Positions 60,346-64,000 of a stretch of DNA of 64,000 nucleotides are shown piece by piece. This stretch comes from Heterodera schachtii (taxonomy: Eukaryota > Nematoda > Chromadorea > Rhabditida > Heteroderidae): positions 18,869-82,868 of the forward strand of contig SIJG01000208.1 in assembly GCA_023374025.1 (NCBI GenBank), read 5' to 3'. The first letter of the stretch is position 1; the number at the start of each line of letters is the position of its first letter. Both the position numbers and the translations under genes were made by a program. A model generated the notes under the pieces. The model saw only the letters and a program-made list of their open reading frames with translations, was not told where the DNA came from and made no database searches.

Positions 60346-60880
60346 ATCATTTAATCACTGAGACTGAAATGGATATGAAATTCGGGAAAATTTACGAATT
60401 TTTTCTTTTTCAATTTCTTTAAAGTGGTAATTCCAATTTTCAAAAGGCCAGCAATGTGAACAAGCTGATCATTTTATTCAAATTTTGATATTTTTTTTTA
60501 TTTAAATTTAATAAATTTAGATTTTTTTGTTTTTTATCAAAACAATGACATTTCGCAAAATTTTATTACATAAAATTAGCAGCCCTAGTAATTACACTTC
60601 ATTGGATATTTTTCGACAAATTCTTGATCACTATAAGACATCATCCTCGAATAGATAATTCATCTATAATATTTTAAATGACAAAAAAGCAAATTAAAAT
60701 TTAAAATTTTTCCAGTTGTATTAATGGTATTTAAAAGCAAATTAAAATTGCACTTTTGAACAAAATTTTGGCCCGTTTCAACATTGGATAAACAAACAGA
60801 TAAAAGGTGAAAAAATCATAAAATAAATCATTTTTAATCACCAATATGAATTGAAAAAAAAGATGAACAAATTAAGAGAT

Positions 60881-61674
60881 TTAAGAAATATTTTCATTTT
60901 TCCATCTCTTCAGAGTTGCTAATGAGATTTTCAAAATGCCAGCAATTTCTTTGTCACTTAAAGAAGGATTTGCTTTTTTCATTTTATAATATTCATTCAT
61001 TTTGCTCATTTTTTGTTCATCGGTGAATCGAATTGGACCTAAGAATAAAATAAAATTTATTTGAATTATTTTGAAAAAATTAAAATTAAATTTCAAATTC
61101 ACCACTTTTGCTGCATTTTATGCCAAATTCCCTTTTCCATTTTCTTAATGTATCTTTGCCAATGCCCAATTCTTTCGCAAATTGCTTCTGTTTTCCACAT
61201 TTATGAAATTCTTTTAAATTCATCAATCCGTTCAACAAATTCGCTCTTTTTCTTTTCATAATAATCTTTTTTCTTTAATTATTAATTGTTTTTTCCATTT
61301 GTAAATTTTCATTCGATTAATTCCCAATTTTTTCTGCTATTTTTAACTCAATTTTATTCCAATCTTTATGAGAATATTTCCCCCGTTTCTTAATTCTTTC
61401 TTTTATCGCGTTAAATTTGTGAATAATTTCGCTTTTTTTCTGAAAATCCAACTGATCGGTCTGATCAGTTAATTCATGTTGATCATTTTGATTATAATTT
61501 GCGTTTTGATCAGTCTCATTTTGATTTTCATTTTCTTCAATTATTTCATTTTCCCATTCTTCGCCAAATATTTCAGCAAAAGTTGACGAAGTTTTTTGCA
61601 CAGATTAACTGACAATGTTTTGTCAGTTGAATTGTTTAGGATTAAGAACACAAATATAAAAAGGAGAAAATGCA
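60881..61674 (-). pseudogene. secreted HTH repeat gene, frameshifted copy 5
   Basis: Starts with a signal peptide (MHFLLFIFVFLILNNSTDK) at 61674. A single-base loss near 61590 and a second break near 61320 disrupt exon 1, which still codes EIFGEEWEN and the HTH units in pieces. The intron and the second exon (60881-61037: GPIRFTDEQKMSK through SLSDKEIAGILKISLATLKRWK) are intact. Confidence 0.65.
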
Positions 61675-61699
61675 TCACTAAAAAAAACTTATTAATAAT

Positions 61700-62130
61700 T
61701 TATTAATAAATTTTTAAAATCTTATTAATATATTTTATATTAAAACAAGTTAATTTTATCAGAAAATAATTTTTTATTTTATTTTAATGAATAATGGAGA
61801 AGCATTGCCAAAAATTCGATCAATAGGTGAAATTAATCATCAGTAGATCTTTTCAACAAGCAAAAAAAATGCGTAAATAAGATAAATTTTAAAAAATAAA
61901 ATTTATTAAACAAATATTTGCGCATTTTATTAATAATTCATTGACTTTTCCATTCTTTTCAATTGTACTAACTGACTAAGTTTTGTGTTACAAATTGGTC
62001 CAAATTAATAATAAGTTCCTGCTAAAAATTTGCCTATGTTTCAAAAATGCAAAAGCAATAAACTTTAATTCAATAATAAAGGCAAAACGATTTAATTTTC
62101 TACAAGTTTTTCGCTTTTAAAATCATTTCA
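61700..62130. other. AT-rich stretch without genes
   Basis: Promoter-side flank of copy 5; resembles the flanks at 24360-24500 and 59300-59480 (CCAAAAATTCG(G/A)TCAATA with TTTATTAAA). No gene. Confidence 0.4.
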
Positions 62131-62134
62131 TTAA

Positions 62135-62480
62135 AATGCCAAATTACGAAATGAAAAAACAAAAATTTATTGAAAGAATTGATGAGTTTAAAAGAATGCC
62201 GAAAAATGGAAAACAGAAACAATTTGTGAAAGAGTTGGGAATTGGCAAAAAACATTAAGAAAATGGAAAAAGGAATTTGGCATTGAAATTGGCAAAAGTA
62301 ATTTTAATTTAATTTTAATTTTAACTTTTAAATATTTCAGGGTATTCTAATGAAGAAAAATGAGCAAATAATGATTATTTGAAAATGAAGAAAGCAAATC
62401 CTCCGTATTTGAATGATAAAGAAATTGCTGCATTTTTAAAATCTCATTAGCAACGCTAAATAGATGGGAAAAACAATGAT
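62135..62480 (+). pseudogene. truncated HTH family copy 6
   Basis: Only the second HTH unit (YEMKKQKFIERIDEFKRMPK) with a frameshift, an intron-like spacer ending TTTCAG, and a damaged exon 2 (ANPPYLNDKEIAAFL) remain. Signal peptide and first unit are missing. Confidence 0.6.
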
Positions 62481-63200
62481 AGTTATAAACCTTTTTTTTC
62501 ATTGTATTTACTGTAATTTTCAACGTAAAATGTTTGTTTTAGTGTGAACGGTGTCGGGTGGTTATTCAAAAAATCATCAAATAAAAATTTGAATTTCATC
62601 ATAATTTCACATGGCATTTCGTAATTACGCCCCATTGGATATTTTTCAACAAATGCTTCATCACTAGGGATAGGATTTTTATGTTTTACATATATTTTTT
62701 TTGTGCTTAGTTATGCCTAGAGAAGCCCAAAAAAAGCATTTTCTCCGATAAATTTTGATTTAGAGAAACTTATAAAAATATAAAAACATATTTTGGCATT
62801 TTTTCGATTTAAATAAGTTTTAACATAATTAAAATAAAAAAATTGATAAAAAATCATAATTGAATGCTTTATAAATTTTTTTCTAGGGTGATAAATTATA
62901 TGGATTTATTTATTTATTTTTGCGCATATGCCGTAAAGAAAGGGGCTCAAAATAGCATTTCTACGTTAAATTTTTTGATTTGGTGAATGTTTTATTCCAA
63001 ATAATCCATATTTTGGGGATTAATAATTTTTTTCGCTGCTGCTTTTTTAATTAATATTATTTTTTATTATGTAATGGGTGTTTAAATGTGATAAAGCTAT
63101 TGCTAATCGACTATTAGCTGTCGCATAATTAATTAAAAATAAAATCGCGTTTTTACCGAAGTATAAATCTATTATTTTTTAATCCGAATGAAAAAAGTAA
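62480..63200. other. AT-rich stretch without genes
   Basis: Contains MITE ends such as CTAGGGATAGGATTTTTATG (62667) and a copy of CATTTCGTAATTACGCCCC found beside other HTH copies. Nothing coding. Confidence 0.4.
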
Positions 63201-63207
63201 GGTGCTA

Positions 63208-63570
63208 GGTCGTTTCGTAAAATCCGCCATTTTATTGACAAAACATGGCATAACTTTGCTTAAATCAATCAAATTTTACATTCTTGGTACCATACGATAG
63301 CCAGGCTTTTTCTCTATTAGCTTACAAAAATTCAAACAAAATTCTCCAATTTAACACAAGTTATGCCAGAAATAGTTTTGATTTTCATATAACTTTTTCT
63401 AAAGGTGACCAAATTTTTTGAAATTTTGCAGGCTAATAGAGAAAAAGTGCTTGGCTATCGAATGATACAAAGAATGTGTAAAATTTGATTGCTTTTAACC
63501 AAAGTAATGCCATATTTTGTCGAAAAATTCGCTAAAATTGCGGATTTTACGAAACGACCCAGCACTAAAA
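63208..63570. mobile_element. foldback element with GGTGCTAGGTCGTTTCGTAAAA ends
   Basis: Outer arms GTGCTAGGTCGTTTCGTAAAA and TTTTACGAAACGACCCAGCAC; inner arms TTCTTGGTACCATACGATAGC and GGCTATCGAATGATACAAAG. Member of the dispersed family with complete arms. Confidence 0.7.
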
Positions 63571-63717
63571 AGTAACACCAAGCATGACAAATTAGGTTCT
63601 GTGAAAATAATTTTTAAGGACCCAATTGTAAAATGATCGAAAACATAAATTTCAAAAAAATGCAAAATTATTTGATCACTTGGACTGAAAAGAAAATGTA
63701 AGATAATTTACGAATTA

Positions 63718-64000
63718 ATTATTTTTTTCCATTTTGATAGAGTGACACTTCCAATTTTCAAATGGGCAGCAATTTCTTTGTCACTTAAAGACGGAGTTTC
63801 ATTCTTCATTTTATAATAATCATTCATTTTTCTCATTTTTTCTTTTTTCGAGTATCGATTTCCACCTAAAATAAATATTAAATAATTAAATTAATTTAAA
63901 TTTTAATTGAATTACTTTTGCCAATTTCAATGCCAAATTCCTTTTTCCATTTAATTAATGTTTCTTCACTAATGCCCAATTCTTTCCCAAATTGTTTCTG
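63718..64000 (-). CDS. secreted HTH repeat protein, family copy 7, 5' end outside the window
   Basis: Exon 2 (63718-63865) codes GNRYSKKEKMRKMNDYYKMK through SLSDKEIAAHLKIGSVTLSKWKK and ends in TAA. A 50-bp GT/AG intron (63866-63915) precedes it, and the end of exon 1 (63916 onward) codes GISEETLIKWKKEFGIEIGK. Splice sites are intact. The signal peptide and first HTH unit would lie beyond 64000. Confidence 0.65.

Noticed and set aside
60335..60350. CCCTAACCCTAAC as a telomere
   Set aside because: Only about two repeat units, internal, and part of a dispersed direct repeat. Nematode telomeres are usually TTAGGC repeats.
1..64000. rRNA and tRNA genes
   Set aside because: I saw no stretch with recognisable rRNA cores or cloverleaf features; a covariance-model scan was not possible.

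Overview
The window is AT-rich eukaryotic DNA. Short introns with GT(A/G)A donors and TTTTCAG-type acceptors, a divergent F-box-like gene of a kind I know from plant-parasitic nematodes, and very dense MITE content point to a nematode, probably a tylenchid such as a cyst or root-knot nematode. The species is an inference from memory and sequence style, not a database result.

Two different virus-like Maverick/Polinton (adintovirus-like) elements dominate. Element 1 (E1) occupies 1 to about 10,487 and is cut by the window start. It carries the end of a small Cys protein, packaging ATPase, PX-like core protein, an unknown conserved protein, retroviral-type integrase with chromodomain, penton-like minor capsid protein, a second minor virion protein, major capsid protein, a membrane protein, adenain-type protease, a small PAZ-like protein and, on the other strand, a TBP-like protein. 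Element 2 (E2) is complete: 28,443 to 43,621 (15,179 bp), with about 720-790 bp terminal inverted repeats and a 6-bp target duplication TCGCCA. It carries the same gene set plus protein-primed DNA polymerase B, which I could assemble as 12 exons and 11 introns (1311 codons plus stop). The capsid, protease and integrase genes are intronless and overlap in polycistron-like clusters.

The most interesting system is the pairing of an element-encoded TBP homologue with element-specific core promoters. In E1 every structural gene cluster starts 31-53 bp after GTATTTAA(A/G), while the TBP-like gene has an ordinary TATAAATAG box. This resembles the TATT boxes that herpesvirus TBP mimics use for late genes. 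E2 clusters use TATAAATAG or TATATAAG. Both elements also encode a small protein resembling the 3' half of an Argonaute PAZ domain, a candidate small-RNA-pathway antagonist.

E2 sits inside a hAT-like element (28,399-44,550; 8-bp TSD TTAAACAA), itself inserted in one copy of a segmental duplication (17.56-21.16 kb versus 26.23-28.40 plus 44.55-46.52 kb). The other copy preserves the empty site.

The host part (10.5-28 kb and 44.5-64 kb) holds a complete five-exon F-box-like gene (13,495-15,958), a six-exon secreted protein-kinase-like gene assembled by splice-site reading (48,959-53,937), at least seven copies or relics of a multicopy family coding signal-peptide proteins with helix-turn-helix repeats, a degenerate BEL/Pao retrotransposon (54.1-56.5 kb), and many foldback and hAT-type MITEs, several with exact 8-bp target duplications.
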